Shown: positions 30,591 through 37,809 of the stretch, in pieces | How the letters are laid out: the number at the start of each line of letters is the position of its first letter | Numbering within the stretch: position 1 is the first letter of the stretch | From: Hydrogenovibrio sp. 3SP14C1 | Lineage (GTDB): Bacteria > Pseudomonadota > Gammaproteobacteria > Thiomicrospirales > Thiomicrospiraceae | Assembly: GCF_029625905.1 (NCBI RefSeq) | Contig: NZ_JARTLM010000007.1 | Location: forward strand, 1-64,000 | Length of the DNA: 64,000 nt | Direction: 5' to 3' | Program-made: the position numbers and the translations under genes | Notes under the pieces: model-generated | The model's input: the letters and a program-made list of their open reading frames with translations, nothing else | Database searches by the model: none | What the model was told of the DNA's origin: nothing

Positions 30591-31043
30591 GTGTCCATTA
30601 AGCAACAAGCCCATGAAATCGTTGATCAATTACCAGAAGATGCCAACTGGAACGATTTAATTAAAAGCCTATATCGCAATCAGAAAATTACCTTGGGAAT
30701 GACGGATTTAGAGCTGACGCAAGATCATTTATCTGAAGCCGAAATTTCAAACATTATGGCTCGCTTAGATTCTTCAAGTGCCATGCCTGATGATATGCGT
30801 GATACAAAGTCTTATAACCCAGGAAATGAAGCCACATTAGGCATGGTGGCAGGTGTCATAGCAATCTTTTTCGCATTTGTATTTCCACCTATTACCTGGA
30901 TTGCTGCACCAATAGCTGTAATTGCCGGTGCTATGGGCGTTAAACACCATCAACCTAAGGCTTGGGTACCAATCTTAATGGGCATCGTTTCTATGGCGCC
31001 GATGATGATAATGCTCAGTGAACACATGGATTATTTTAAATAA
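30591..31043 (+). CDS. Small membrane protein with antitoxin-like N-terminus
   Basis: I choose the GTG at 30591 (150 residues) because AGAGGAG sits seven bases upstream; an in-frame ATG at 30507 lacks such a site. Residues 1-40 (AHEIVDQLPEDANWNDLIKSLYRNQKI) resemble small antitoxin-type proteins of the LPDDATWDDL-type family. Residues about 85-145 form two or three hydrophobic segments. I do not recognise the full family and infer no function. It is the last host gene before dif and the prophage. Confidence 0.6.
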   Translation: MSIKQQAHEIVDQLPEDANWNDLIKSLYRNQKITLGMTDLELTQDHLSEAEISNIMARLDSSSAMPDDMRDTKSYNPGNEATLGMVAGVIAIFFAFVFPPITWIAAPIAVIAGAMGVKHHQPKAWVPILMGIVSMAPMMIMLSEHMDYFK

Positions 31044-31061
31044 AGATAAATCCCATCAAGT

Positions 31062-31102
31062 AGGTTTGTACTTCCAACAGACAAGAAGGAATGTACAAAC
31101 CT
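31062..31102. terminator. Long inverted repeat next to dif
   Basis: Arms AGGTTTGTAC (31062-31071) and GTACAAACCT (31093-31102) extend by TTCC/GGAA across a one-base bulge, giving a 14-bp stem with a 12-base loop. No T tract, so it may be a weak terminator for the 30591 gene or a structural element near dif. The remaining bases to 31226 are AT-rich and hold nothing I can name. Confidence 0.5.
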
Positions 31103-31210
31103 CAATATCAAACCCAAGCAAATATAATCAAAATCTCTTTTTTAAATTCCATCCTTAAAACAAATCATTTATATCATTTTTAAAATTTAAACACGTCAAT
31201 GCAGCCCCAT

Positions 31211-31639
31211 TCAAAACCATTTAATATTCGCATAATGTATAGAAAGTAGGTTATTTTGTTCAAAATCAGCCGCTTGCGATTCATTCGGAGCGAGGTTTAA
31301 AGTACTTGCCAAAGCCAAAGCACCAAACCCCGCCACACCACCCTTTGCGGCTTTAGTCCAAAAGCTTTTGACTTCTTCATTTTTTGCACGCTTGGCACGA
31401 AGTGCACCAATAATCTGCATGGGGTCCACTTGTGCATAATAAGCAATTGCAAAAATGATGTCGTCGTCGTCGCATTCACGTTCTTCTTTTAAATAGTAGT
31501 GTATTGCAGATGTGCTTATTCCAAGAACTTTTGATAATTTATAGTCAGTTGCTTTTGTGAACTTTCCGGCTTTTTCCGAAAGTTGTTTTGTAACTTCATT
31601 CCGAGCCATTTCTAAATACTTAGCTGTAATGTCGCCCAT
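31211..31639 (-). CDS. Phage regulator with HTH, DUF3693-like; 3' end crosses attL
   Basis: 142 residues from the ATG at 31639, which has AGGAA six bases upstream (an ATG at 31645 touches that site). The N-terminal part has a helix-turn-helix-like region (TDYKLSKVLGISTSAIHYYLKEERE); the C-terminal part has a short hydrophobic stretch (GVAGFGALALAST). The layout recalls DUF3693 regulators of filamentous phages. The last five residues and the stop codon come from host DNA beyond the attL core; in the circular phage the frame would continue to 165 residues and end GSRFALAF. Probably a repressor or lysogeny regulator. Confidence 0.72.
   Translation of the reverse strand: MGDITAKYLEMARNEVTKQLSEKAGKFTKATDYKLSKVLGISTSAIHYYLKEERECDDDDIIFAIAYYAQVDPMQIIGALRAKRAKNEEVKSFWTKAAKGGVAGFGALALASTLNLAPNESQAADFEQNNLLSIHYANIKWF
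31227..31241. other. attL core: XerC arm and centre of dif
   Basis: The 15 bases TTCGCATAATGTATA are identical to part of the complete dif at the right end. The sequence then diverges (GAAAGTAGG in place of the XerD arm), as expected if the phage attP carries a poor XerD site and XerC performs the strand exchange. The core lies inside the 3' end of the 31211-31639 gene. Confidence 0.85.
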
Positions 31640-31690
31640 AATCATTTCCTTAAAGTTAATTAATTTGTTATCAAGTATTTCATAACTAAA

Positions 31691-31730
31691 ATATCATACA
31701 TTAACCATTTTCCGGTATTTTTCCGGTAAA
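31691..31730 (-). promoter_or_regulatory. Leftward regulator promoter with two TTTACCGGAAA-type sites
   Basis: Read leftward, two tandem sites (TTTACCGGAAA at 31730-31720 and AATACCGGAAA at 31719-31709, 11 bp apart) lie just upstream of a -10-like TATGAT (31698-31693). No -35 is clear, so the sites may bind an activator. The same motif occurs upstream of the capsid genes. Confidence 0.5.
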
Positions 31731-31744
31731 TCAATACTTCCGCA

Positions 31745-31814
31745 TTGTGAAAATAATATTTGACACATTTCACAAAGAGGAAGTAATATAGATTCAAATT
31801 TTCACAACTGTGAA
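31745..31814 (+). promoter_or_regulatory. Rightward early promoter with TTCACA operators
   Basis: TTGACA (31760-31765) and TAATAT (31784-31789) are 18 bp apart, a good sigma-70 promoter. TTGTGAAA (31745) and TTTCACAA (31768) form an inverted pair around the -35, and a tight palindrome TTCACA-AC-TGTGAA lies at 31801-31814 at the start of the transcript. These look like repressor operators that control the early genes. Confidence 0.55.
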
Positions 31815-31831
31815 TATTTTTCCTTAAAGTT

Positions 31832-31856
31832 ACCCCGGCGACGGTCGGGGGTTTTA
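31832..31856 (+). terminator. Possible attenuator in the early leader
   Basis: A GC-rich stem ACCCCG / CGGGGG around an 8-base loop is followed by GTTTTAATTCTTT. It stands out in an AT-rich leader and may attenuate early transcription. Confidence 0.3.
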
Positions 31857-31895
31857 ATTCTTTAGGGTCCATTCAAATTTAACTTTGGGGTCAAG

Positions 31896-32270
31896 ATGAA
31901 AAAACATACCGAATTATCAGCAGATCAAAAGAAAAAGAATTATGAAGCGGCGAGAATGAGAAAACACCTAAGAGAAGTGTTTCCTCACAAAATAGGTTAT
32001 AGACGAGTTATTACAACGTTAGATAATATTTCTTATACAGGCCAGTCGGATGGAATATCGTCGATTCTTTCGGGTTCAATTTCTAGCCATTCTTCAACAG
32101 AAAAACCATGTTCTTCAATTGCATCGGAAGATTCAACCGCATCAACAAACCAACGACCAACATCGTCCGGGTGTACGTCGTCATCTTTAGAGAAAGGAAT
32201 TGGGGAATGTTCAACAAATAAGATTCCTTGGGTTGTTTTGTATTTGCCTGTGGTTGGCGGTTTAGGGTAA
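31896..32270 (+). CDS. Uncertain small early ORF (overlaps an antisense ORF)
   Basis: The first 50 residues (MKKHTELSADQKKKNYEAARM, basic and helical) look like a real small protein, and GGGGTCAAG precedes the ATG. From about residue 50 the frame becomes serine-rich low-complexity, which is the typical appearance of the antisense of a real gene, here 32033-32275. Either the protein is real only at its N-terminus, or the whole frame is spurious. It could be an early regulator of Cro type, but I see no clear helix-turn-helix. Confidence 0.3.
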   Translation: MKKHTELSADQKKKNYEAARMRKHLREVFPHKIGYRRVITTLDNISYTGQSDGISSILSGSISSHSSTEKPCSSIASEDSTASTNQRPTSSGCTSSSLEKGIGECSTNKIPWVVLYLPVVGGLG

Positions 32271-32275
32271 GCCAT
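32033..32275 (-). CDS. Small acidic phage protein, function unknown
   Basis: 80 residues, acidic, with normal amino-acid composition (GRWFVDAVESSDAIEEHGFS). AAGGAC lies nine bases before the ATG. It lies on the opposite strand to the surrounding early genes and is fully overlapped by a weaker rightward frame. Small, acidic, oppositely oriented genes in prophages are often expressed in the lysogen, so an accessory role is possible. No family recognised. Confidence 0.5.
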   Translation of the reverse strand: MAYPKPPTTGKYKTTQGILFVEHSPIPFSKDDDVHPDDVGRWFVDAVESSDAIEEHGFSVEEWLEIEPERIDDIPSDWPV

Positions 32276-32310
32276 TTTTAATAGTCCTTTTGTAATTTTA
32301 GAGGTGATTC

Positions 32311-32499
32311 ATGCGTAATTCTAACCCAAATCAACTTTCATTCAATGCGGAAATCAGTCCGGCAGAGTGGATGCAGATAATCCGCAAGAATATCAAAGCC
32401 GCCGAATTATCAGGCGCAGAAACTTCACACTTAAAGCGCGAACAAAACGCCGCTTTCATTTCATTAAAAAATAACTTCCTAAATTCGAGCCGGGTTTAA
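32311..32499 (+). CDS. Small phage protein upstream of rep
   Basis: 62 residues, polar, with a good ribosome binding site (GAGGTG) before the ATG and the stop 4 bp before the rep start, so it is probably co-translated with rep. Sequence such as LSFNAEISPAEWMQIIRKNIKAAELSGAE is helical and without membrane segments. Function unknown; it may assist replication. Confidence 0.55.
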   Translation: MRNSNPNQLSFNAEISPAEWMQIIRKNIKAAELSGAETSHLKREQNAAFISLKNNFLNSSRV

Positions 32500-32503
32500 A
32501 TCA

Positions 32504-34468
32504 ATGTATCAAACCGAAGTCATTCAAGAAGATTTTAACCGGGATATTTCAGGCTTAAAGATTAATGAATTATTGCCGGAAAATGTGGCTTTAAGAGAGC
32601 AACACATTTTGGAAGCAATCACCGAGAAAATGCTAGACCTTTCCGGGAATGATTGGCATGAAAAAGAGGGCGGCATTCGCTTTGATTTGTTGAACGCCGG
32701 GGATTCACATTTAAAGCGATTGGCGAAAAGTGAAGCCAGAAAAACAAAGCAGATTTATGAAGCGGCATTATCGGAACATATGGGCGATATAGATTTGGCC
32801 TATGTTGATGTATTTATTTACCTGACAAAAAAACGCATTACCCCGCCGGATTCAAAAACGACCTATTCAGCCGCAAACCGTGCGATTTGTTCAAAGTGGT
32901 GGCTTAGACGTTTGAGGGTGAAACAAGCGCGAGAAATGGAAACGGAAGCCTTAGAGAAAAATCAGGTTTCAAACTTCAAACAAATTTACGCATCTAACAA
33001 GAGTGTGACACGCCGGGAAGCGCAAAGAGAGAGAAATGCGCGCGTATTGGAAAATGTAACGGCAGTCAATGAGTTAGGCCAAGAATATACCATTTACGAT
33101 TTAGCGGCGTTGTCGGTATCAAACCCGGAAATTCGCCGGGCTGAATTAATGACACGCATAAAAGGCTTTGAACAGTACGCGAAAAACTGGGGGGATGTTG
33201 CCGAGTTTTACACGATTACTTGCCCGTCAAAAATGCACGCCGCTCTTAGTCACTCAAAGGACAATAAAACCTTTGGTCGCCGTAATCCTAAATACGACGG
33301 AACAGATCCGCGCGCGGCACAAAAATACCTTTCAAACCAATTTAGAAAAATCCGGGCAAAACTTGACCGTAACGGCGTTGAATATTACGGCTTTAGAGTT
33401 GTTGAACCACAACACGACGGCACACCGCATTGGCATTTATTGCTTTTCATGTCACCGGAAAGCGTCGGCTTTGTTCGCAACGTGTTTAAGCATTACGCGC
33501 TTGAAATGGATGGCAACGAGAAAGGGGCAGATTTGCACCGATTCAAGGCCGAGAAAATCAAAGAGGGCATTAACCCGGAAACCGGGCAGGAATATTCAGC
33601 CGCCGGATACATTGCCAAATACATTTCAAAAGCGATTGATGGTTTTGGGGTTGGTGAAGATTTATTCGGAAATGATGCCGCCGCCGCCGCAAAACGTATT
33701 GAAACATGGGCAAGCACATGGGGAATACGTCAGTTTCAGCAAATTGGCGGGGCATCTGTAACGGTTTGGCGTGAGTTGAGACGTTTGCGGGATGACGAGG
33801 TCAACGGTTCGGAGTTAATCGAAAGAGCGAGACAATGCGCGAATGTTGGAGATTGGGCGGGATATTGTCAATTGAATTGGTCGGGCAATATCAAATTAAT
33901 GAAAAAGGAACTTCCAGAGGGCGAAAACGCTTTAAACGTTTACGGGGATGAAAAGCAAATGGCTGTATTAGGAATCGAAAGCAACGGTTACGGGGTTGTT
34001 ACGCGCCCTCATGTTTGGGAAATTGGCGGCAACGCCGCCAGCGAAGTGCACGAAGTGCGCGAGCCTTGGACTCGTGTCAATAACTGCACGGAACAATTAC
34101 TCGAAAGTGAATTGGCACGGTTTTTAAAAGGGTTTGAATCGAATCATTCCGGGGAAGTTTCCGGGCTTATTGCGAATGGCTTTAATGCAGTTGATGCCAT
34201 TCAAGCGGTGAAAGGCCGGGCAATTAGTCAGGCCATTGATGAAAGGCTGGGGAAAGGCTGGGATTTTGACGACGGATTCACCGAAAAAATGCAATTGAAG
34301 TTTGCCGGGGAAGTTGGCTTTTCTGAACTGATGGACGAATACGAAGAAAGCGGAGTACCTAATTTAGATTGTGACGGGTCAGGGTTTGAGCATTTTAAGG
34401 AATATCGGTTTAACCAATGGTTAGGCGATTATTTATATCAACGTTATGGAATTTATTTGAGTGAGTAA
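32504..34468 (+). CDS. Rolling-circle replication initiation endonuclease (phage GPA family)
   Basis: 654-residue HUH endonuclease that should nick the phage replication origin and stay covalently attached to the 5' end. The metal-binding motif is TPHWHLLLF (His309, His311). The catalytic segment AGYIAKYISKAIDG holds two tyrosines four residues apart (Tyr369, Tyr373), as in phiX174 A and related GPA proteins, which allows continuous rolling-circle cycles. PM2 P12 belongs to the same superfamily. The nick site is often inside the gene; I did not find it. Replication is expected to use host polymerase and helicase. Confidence 0.88.
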   Translation: MYQTEVIQEDFNRDISGLKINELLPENVALREQHILEAITEKMLDLSGNDWHEKEGGIRFDLLNAGDSHLKRLAKSEARKTKQIYEAALSEHMGDIDLAYVDVFIYLTKKRITPPDSKTTYSAANRAICSKWWLRRLRVKQAREMETEALEKNQVSNFKQIYASNKSVTRREAQRERNARVLENVTAVNELGQEYTIYDLAALSVSNPEIRRAELMTRIKGFEQYAKNWGDVAEFYTITCPSKMHAALSHSKDNKTFGRRNPKYDGTDPRAAQKYLSNQFRKIRAKLDRNGVEYYGFRVVEPQHDGTPHWHLLLFMSPESVGFVRNVFKHYALEMDGNEKGADLHRFKAEKIKEGINPETGQEYSAAGYIAKYISKAIDGFGVGEDLFGNDAAAAAKRIETWASTWGIRQFQQIGGASVTVWRELRRLRDDEVNGSELIERARQCANVGDWAGYCQLNWSGNIKLMKKELPEGENALNVYGDEKQMAVLGIESNGYGVVTRPHVWEIGGNAASEVHEVREPWTRVNNCTEQLLESELARFLKGFESNHSGEVSGLIANGFNAVDAIQAVKGRAISQAIDERLGKGWDFDDGFTEKMQLKFAGEVGFSELMDEYEESGVPNLDCDGSGFEHFKEYRFNQWLGDYLYQRYGIYLSE

Positions 34469-34478
34469 GGGGTGAAAA

Positions 34479-34748
34479 GTGGGTCCTATACCATTAAAGC
34501 AAAAAGAATATAAATGTTGCGGGTTTGACATTGTTGTAAGGCATTACCCACCAGCAGGCAGTAAGCCAACTTACATCATAAGAAAAGACAAAGGTTCTAG
34601 TATTTTTGTAAATGATATTTTTTTATTTAAAGGCGGTCTATGGGTTTATATCAATGGGGTGAAATTAAGGCTTATTGAGCGTAAAAAAATAAATGATTCT
34701 GATAAGAAAAAATTAATTTCTATTTTTAAAGAAGTTGAAGCAATTTAA
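34479..34748 (+). CDS. Small phage protein of unlike base composition
   Basis: 89 residues from a GTG start. Basic, beta-rich sequence (KYKCCGFDIVVRHYPPAGS, then GGLWVYINGVKLRLIERKKI). The gene is clearly richer in A and T than its CCGG-rich neighbours, which suggests separate acquisition. It lies inside the early operon between rep and the 34762 gene. No family recognised; host-interaction or anti-defence roles are possible but unsupported. Confidence 0.5.
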   Translation: MGPIPLKQKEYKCCGFDIVVRHYPPAGSKPTYIIRKDKGSSIFVNDIFLFKGGLWVYINGVKLRLIERKKINDSDKKKLISIFKEVEAI

Positions 34749-34761
34749 AGAGGGGGAAAGT

Positions 34762-35142
34762 ATGGGGCATTATGATGCGCAAAGAGAGCAACGTTTAAAT
34801 ATAGGTAATACCGTTTTAGAAGTTGGTGAAAACGTGGAGCGTGCCGCCGGGGATTTGCCGGGGATGCTTTCGGAAATGTTCAGAGCGAAAGAAAGTATCA
34901 AGCACGATTTTGAACGGGTGAGAAGTTCGGACAAGGTGCAAGAATTTTCGGAAAAGGTTAAGCATTCAGGCACGGCGGGATTAATGGGGTTGATTCCGAA
35001 AATTGGCGAATTAGTGCCGGAAGTTGCGCCGCTTTATAACGCTTTAATGAAAGCGAATGAAGTTGATCAACTACAAACAAAAATCATCATGGAAATGGCA
35101 AAACGAATCGAAGCGTTAGAGGGGAAAGTTCATGGCAGATAA
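34762..35142 (+). CDS. Phage protein, helical, function unknown
   Basis: 126 residues from the ATG at 34762, preceded by GAGGGGGAAAG; the frame is open further upstream but without a better start. Predicted mostly helical with a moderately hydrophobic centre (GTAGLMGLIPKIGELVPEV) and a C-terminal coiled-coil-like end (QTKIIMEMAKRIEALEGK). It overlaps the next gene by 11 bp. Perhaps a membrane-associated replication or assembly protein; not recognised. Confidence 0.55.
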   Translation: MGHYDAQREQRLNIGNTVLEVGENVERAAGDLPGMLSEMFRAKESIKHDFERVRSSDKVQEFSEKVKHSGTAGLMGLIPKIGELVPEVAPLYNALMKANEVDQLQTKIIMEMAKRIEALEGKVHGR

Positions 35143-35425
35143 GAAACCAATTTGCACCGGGGCAAATAGTGAGTTGGGTGAATACAGTATTTACGAAACC
35201 GCGAACGGGGCACGGCTTTATATCAAGTCCGAAAAATTCGGGTTGATGAATATGCAGGGGCGAAAGTTTCAGGAACGAGCGCGCAAGTTGTTAAACGAAT
35301 GCCGGGGAGTTGTCGAAGAAACGCCGGAAGTAGAGCAACAAGCCGCGCCGGAAACGCCGGAAGAAACACCGGAAGCAATGCCGGAAAAAAAAGAGCGTAA
35401 ACGATTTTGGTTATTTGGGGGTTAG
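35132..35425 (+). CDS. Phage protein with Pro/Glu-rich tail
   Basis: 97 residues. An N-terminal globular part (GEYSIYETANGARLYIKSEKF) is followed by a flexible region of repeated (E)TPE-type units (about 66-86) and a basic-aromatic end (KKERKRFWLFGG) that could touch membrane or DNA. The start overlaps the preceding gene and the stop is one base before the next ATG. Unknown function. Confidence 0.5.
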   Translation: MADKKPICTGANSELGEYSIYETANGARLYIKSEKFGLMNMQGRKFQERARKLLNECRGVVEETPEVEQQAAPETPEETPEAMPEKKERKRFWLFGG

Positions 35426-35426
35426 G

Positions 35427-35930
35427 ATGAATCAGGTTGATGTATCACCGGAAACAGTGGAAAAGGAATGGCTTAAAATTGCTGATAATTTTAAGATTGA
35501 TTTAAGTGAAAATGCTGAAAGCAATGCCGGGGAAAGTTCGGAAACTTCCGGAAATGGTGACGGCGTTATAATTTTGTCATCAGAAGAACGAGCGGAAAAA
35601 GAACAGGTGACCGCAAAACTTTTATTAGGCAGTCTAAACATGGTTTTAGGTATGTTGGAAGTTACCGAACTAGACGACAGTATCAAAAGCGAGTTTTCGC
35701 AATCGTGGGCGGTTGTCATTGTAAAACGATTCCCGGATAACCCGGTCACCGACTTTATGGAAGCTTATGGCGATTTGATCGCGGCAGGGTCAGCCACATT
35801 GATTTTGTTTGGTGCGGTACGCAAGGCACGCCGAAAAGAGATTTTAAGCCGTCAGGAAGTCGAGAGACAGACAAAAGAAGCCATGAATGAAAAAGTCTAT
35901 GACTATGAGCAAGAAAAGGATGCGGCATGA
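35427..35930 (+). CDS. Phage membrane protein upstream of the packaging ATPase
   Basis: 167 residues from the ATG at 35427, preceded by GGGGGTTAGG. The N-terminal 50 residues are acidic. A moderately hydrophobic segment (about 115-132, GDLIAAGSATLILFGAV) is followed by a charged helix (ARRKEILSRQEVERQTKEAM). It overlaps the ATPase start by 4 bp. As a membrane protein coupled to the ATPase it could anchor packaging at the virion membrane, in the way PRD1 uses small membrane proteins at its packaging vertex; this is inference. Confidence 0.5.
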   Translation: MNQVDVSPETVEKEWLKIADNFKIDLSENAESNAGESSETSGNGDGVIILSSEERAEKEQVTAKLLLGSLNMVLGMLEVTELDDSIKSEFSQSWAVVIVKRFPDNPVTDFMEAYGDLIAAGSATLILFGAVRKARRKEILSRQEVERQTKEAMNEKVYDYEQEKDAA

Positions 35931-36634
35931 GTAGAGCGGACGGAAAAACAATTTTAAATATCGGAAAATCAAGAAGCGGAAAAACCAGCATTATTAAGGC
36001 GGTCGAAAAGTTGCATAGTCGAGCGGTAGCATTTGACCCAAAAACTGAATGGGTTCAGTTGGGTTATGAACTACACGAAGAAAAGCGCGATTTTTTAATG
36101 ACATTAAAAGATTCTAACGGTGGTGAGATTAAGGCGGCTTTTGCTTCTTATGATAAAAAAGATTTTGATTTTTGGGCGGCGTGTGCATTCAATTTCAACC
36201 GAGAAAAAGAGGGGTTAATTATCGCAGAAGAACTGGGGACAGTAACCCAAAGCGGGGCGGCGGTTAATAATTGGGCTAGATTAATTAATCAAGGGTTGGC
36301 CTTTAACCCGGTAATTATGGCAACCGTACAGAGGGGGCAAGAAGTTGATAAAACAATCATCAACAATGCGACAGCGATTAATATTTTTCAGCATAGCACC
36401 GAAACAGATGCAGAAAATATGGCGAAGCGAATCGGTGTGGATGTGTCAGAGATACCGCGCGAACCAATGGAGTTTATTACTTGGACGCCAAATAAAGGAA
36501 TTATCATCAAGCGCGGTAAGGTTGAGTACATCAATGGGTCGCCAAAATTCAGCGGTGTTAAGAATGGTAAGGGGCGCCCGGCGAATTTAATACCACAAAA
36601 AGACGGAACTTTTAAAGGTGTTCATTACTTTTAA
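35927..36634 (+). CDS. Genome-packaging ATPase (FtsK/HerA-type, PM2 P9-like)
   Basis: 235 residues with a clear P-loop NIGKSRSGKTS (residues 13-20) near the N-terminus, a Walker B strand LIIAEE (97-102), and a sensor-like polar segment (MATVQRGQEVDKTIINNA). It is short and lacks a membrane helix, which separates it from Zot/pI proteins of filamentous phages and fits the packaging ATPases of tailless phages. It pumps the genome into preformed capsids in PRD1-type viruses. Last gene before a terminator; the capsid gene follows from its own promoter. Confidence 0.78.
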   Translation: MSRADGKTILNIGKSRSGKTSIIKAVEKLHSRAVAFDPKTEWVQLGYELHEEKRDFLMTLKDSNGGEIKAAFASYDKKDFDFWAACAFNFNREKEGLIIAEELGTVTQSGAAVNNWARLINQGLAFNPVIMATVQRGQEVDKTIINNATAINIFQHSTETDAENMAKRIGVDVSEIPREPMEFITWTPNKGIIIKRGKVEYINGSPKFSGVKNGKGRPANLIPQKDGTFKGVHYF

Positions 36635-36651
36635 ACTTATCTTAAATTACT

Positions 36652-36679
36652 AAAAAAGGGGCAAAAGCCCCTTTTTTTG
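36652..36679 (+). terminator. Terminator of the early/middle phage operon
   Basis: AAAAAAGGGGC-AAAA-GCCCCTTTTTT: 11-bp stem, 4-base loop, T tract. Separates the replication-packaging block from the capsid block. Confidence 0.85.
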
Positions 36680-36696
36680 TGTCTGAAATTCAACTT

Positions 36697-36770
36697 TTTA
36701 CCGGAAAAAGATTTTTTTTACCGGAAACAGCCCCTTGACAGTTTCCGAAAACGCTTTGTTTTACTGGAAA
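36697..36770 (+). promoter_or_regulatory. Late (capsid) promoter with TTTACCGGAAA sites
   Basis: Two exact TTTACCGGAAA sites at 36697-36707 and 36717-36727, 20 bp apart (two helical turns), precede a consensus -35 TTGACA at 36735-36740. The -10 is weak (TTTTAC/TTTACT near 36759-36765) and overlaps a third, variant site TTTACTGGAAA (36760-36770). The design suits an activated late promoter with feedback at the downstream site. Confidence 0.6.
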
Positions 36771-36821
36771 AAAGCGCGATAGAGCGACTTTATTTTTTTT
36801 CAGTAGAAAGGGTTTTAAAAA

Positions 36822-36944
36822 ATGAAATTTCCAATTCCTAAGGGTGGTGAGTTGATCGTGACGGTTGCTATTTGTGCAGTCGTGGCGGCGGTAGTTGTTT
36901 GGGCGTCGAATAACGTCGGTTTTGTTGAAGACGCAATCGGGTAA
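36822..36944 (+). CDS. Tiny phage membrane protein (40 residues)
   Basis: Starts MKFPIPKGGELIV and has one strong membrane helix (about residues 10-27) and a short polar tail ending FVEDAIG. First gene of the capsid operon, 10 bp before the major capsid gene. Likely a virion membrane protein, as tailless phages of this type carry a lipid membrane under the capsid. It superficially resembles a filamentous phage coat protein but has no signal peptide. Confidence 0.6.
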   Translation: MKFPIPKGGELIVTVAICAVVAAVVVWASNNVGFVEDAIG

Positions 36945-36954
36945 GGGGTAAGAA

Positions 36955-37797
36955 ATGAGAAACGCATTAATTCAGTTAGACGGCTTTAACGGCGGCGGGT
37001 ACAAAAACACATTCAAGCAAATGCTTGATGTAGGTTCGACATATGAAGAAATTTGTTTGAATCTTGAAAACATCAATATCGACCAAGTCGAGCGCGTAGA
37101 AGTTATTTTAAACGGTGACCCGATTGTCTCGGTTGATGGTCAGCATTTAAAAGACTTAGATACACATACGAAAATGCCAGCAGAAACGGGCGTTTTGCGC
37201 ATTCCTTTCCGCGATTTATCTTTGCAAACAGATGCGGGGCAATCTTTATCATCATTGGTGACAATGGGAACAGATAACTTGATTTTGGCGGTAAAAATTG
37301 CGCCAGCAACGCAAGCGCAAATCGATGCGGGGGCAGTGCCGGGTATTTCTGGTTATTCAGAATTGAGCGCGCCACGTGGTGAGCGTGTAGTTGTGCAGCG
37401 TATCTATCAGGAAAACATTGCAATTGGTGCAACTGGGGAAAACAACTATAAAACATTTATGACCGGTCCGGGATTGCGTCGTATGTTTTTCCGTTCTGCA
37501 GATATGGAAAGTTTGCGTATCAAAATTGGCAGAAAAGAAGTTTTTGAACTGTCAAAAACTGATCAAAACAGAAAGCTTGAACGCTATAAATTGGCCGGGG
37601 TTACAAACCAATATATCTTTGCTCCGATTATGACGCATTGGGGCATTTTGGATATGTTAGACACGGAAGGGCGCAAGCTTGAAATTATGCCAACGGTAAC
37701 GGCACCGGGTGATATTCCCGTCGTATTCCATACGCTGGAAAATGCGAAAGACCCAAAAACAAGCCCATTGCGCGCGCTTCAAACATCAAAACAATAA
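36955..37797 (+). CDS. Major capsid protein, double jelly-roll, PM2 P2-like
   Basis: 280 residues, close to PM2 P2 (about 270). The opening pattern matches P2 as I remember it: a short basic start, the block MLDVGSTYEEICLNLENINI, then QVERVEVILNGDPIVSV followed by a DL-rich segment. A second beta-rich half from about residue 125 fits the second jelly roll (GPGLRRMFFRSADMESLRIK). No signal peptide or membrane helix. It forms trimers that build the icosahedral shell in PM2. Position right after the packaging ATPase and among small membrane proteins supports the call. Confidence 0.8.
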   Translation: MRNALIQLDGFNGGGYKNTFKQMLDVGSTYEEICLNLENINIDQVERVEVILNGDPIVSVDGQHLKDLDTHTKMPAETGVLRIPFRDLSLQTDAGQSLSSLVTMGTDNLILAVKIAPATQAQIDAGAVPGISGYSELSAPRGERVVVQRIYQENIAIGATGENNYKTFMTGPGLRRMFFRSADMESLRIKIGRKEVFELSKTDQNRKLERYKLAGVTNQYIFAPIMTHWGILDMLDTEGRKLEIMPTVTAPGDIPVVFHTLENAKDPKTSPLRALQTSKQ

Positions 37798-37809
37798 AAG
37801 GGGCTTTTT

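Noticed and set aside
31660-31872. Leftward 70-residue frame in the phage control region.
   Set aside because: It covers the operators and promoters, has low-complexity AT-driven composition and no ribosome binding site.
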